Shown here piece after piece: positions 5,661-5,986 of a stretch of 5,986 bases of DNA. The notes under the pieces are model-generated. The model did not search any database. It was not told the origin of the DNA and saw only the letters and a list, made by a program, of their open reading frames with translations. Every line of letters begins with the position of its first letter. The stretch's first letter is position 1. Made by a program: the position numbers and the translations under genes. This stretch comes from JAGVUD01 sp052033935 (GTDB lineage Bacteria > Armatimonadota > UBA5829 > DSUL01), in assembly GCA_052033935.1 (NCBI GenBank), contig JBPOJE010000063.1, forward strand, positions 1-5,986, in the 5' to 3' direction.

Positions 5661-5777
5661 CCCCCGACTGGCGCGATCAAACCACAGCCTGGCCCGGAGA
5701 CCCGGCCCGCGTGGAGACCGGGCGAAGCAGCCACGGCGTGCGTGTCTCCGTGCCTCGATCGAACCTACACGGGCAGC

Positions 5778-5986
5778 GTGGGCGTCACCCGAGAGCAGTT
5801 AGTCGAAGCCTTCCGGCAGAGCGGACATGAGCTGTGGCTTGTCGGCGGGGCGTTGCGCGACCGCATGCTCGGTTCGGAATCGAAGGACCTGGACTACACG
5901 ACCGATGCCGACCCCGACACCATCGAAGCACTGGTGGGAGCACTGGGCGCCCCGGTGACGACCGTCGGGAAGCGCTTCGGGACGAT
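5778..5986 (+). CDS. CCA tRNA nucleotidyltransferase / poly(A) polymerase family (3'-truncated by window)
   Basis: The first 69 residues of a class II nucleotidyltransferase, which would add or repair the tRNA 3' CCA end or add poly(A) tails in the cytoplasm. Visible are HELWLVGGALRDRMLG (residues 17-32), the nucleotide-binding Gly-Gly and conserved Arg-Asp, then KDLDYTTDADPDTIEAL (36-52), where Asp37 and Asp39 are the metal-binding catalytic pair, and VGKRFGT at 63-69. This matches the N-terminal head domain of the family; CCA-adding and polyadenylating members cannot be told apart from this part. GTG 5778 is chosen because it gives the compact N-terminus usual in the family; it has no SD. 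A second in-frame GTG at 5742 would add 12 residues with no family resemblance. TACACG (5766-5771) ends six bases before the GTG and could be a weak -10 of a leaderless promoter. The gene is divergent from the crotonase gene across 129 bases. Confidence 0.88.
   Translation, partial: MGVTREQLVEAFRQSGHELWLVGGALRDRMLGSESKDLDYTTDADPDTIEALVGALGAPVTTVGKRFGT

Noticed and set aside
5692..5723. GCCCGG/CCGGGC inverted repeat and repeated GGAGACC in the divergent gap
   Set aside because: Arms of six or seven bases at 68% or more G+C are easily chance. No operator family is recognisable.
5742..5744. Earlier in-frame GTG for the nucleotidyltransferase
   Set aside because: It would add 12 residues unlike the family N-terminus and has no SD. 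It cannot be fully excluded, since GTG 5778 also lacks an SD.

Overview
The window is G+C-rich bacterial DNA (roughly two thirds G+C, with strongly G/C-biased third codon positions) and is densely coded. It suggests a high-G+C, non-proteobacterial lineage such as Chloroflexota or Actinomycetota. The basis is the CtpE-like P-type ATPase, the DUF433/DUF5615-type toxin-antitoxin pair, and several start codons that have no Shine-Dalgarno (SD) sequence but sit six bases after a TANNNT-like -10 box, the hallmark of leaderless mRNAs. This placement is inference; no marker gene fixes the taxon.

Layout. (1) Bases 1-1980 (+) hold the C-terminal ~659 residues of a cation P-type ATPase; its N-terminus lies outside the window. 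(2) Bases 1981-2278 are a compact regulatory leader. It has a good sigma70-type promoter (TTGATA, 18 nt, TATAGT), a 29-codon upstream ORF with a near-ideal SD, a small GAA-loop hairpin, and an intrinsic-terminator-like hairpin with a T-rich tail. The 5' arm of that terminator can instead pair with the last codons of the upstream ORF. This is the architecture of ribosome-mediated transcription attenuation. (3) Bases 2279-4005 (+) are a two-gene ABC-2 exporter operon, a DrrA/NatA-like ATPase and its permease, overlapping by ATGA and lying directly under control of that leader. (4) Bases 4134-4804 (+) are a two-gene toxin-antitoxin-type module, a DUF433 antitoxin and a DUF5615/PIN-like toxin, also overlapping by ATGA and with an apparently leaderless promoter. 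(5) Bases 4818-5648 (-) are a crotonase-superfamily enzyme converging on the toxin gene. (6) From 5778 (+) runs the start of a CCA-adding enzyme/poly(A) polymerase-family nucleotidyltransferase, cut by the window end.

The most interesting item is the leader of the ABC exporter. A ribosome that completes the short ORF would cover the antiterminator strand and let the terminator form. A ribosome halted early, or absent, would leave the strand free and allow read-through. The exporter would then be induced when translation is impaired, as expected for an antibiotic-responsive efflux system. The pairing partners are visible in the sequence; the mechanism and inducer are inference. No tRNA, rRNA, CRISPR array, insertion sequence or origin was seen.
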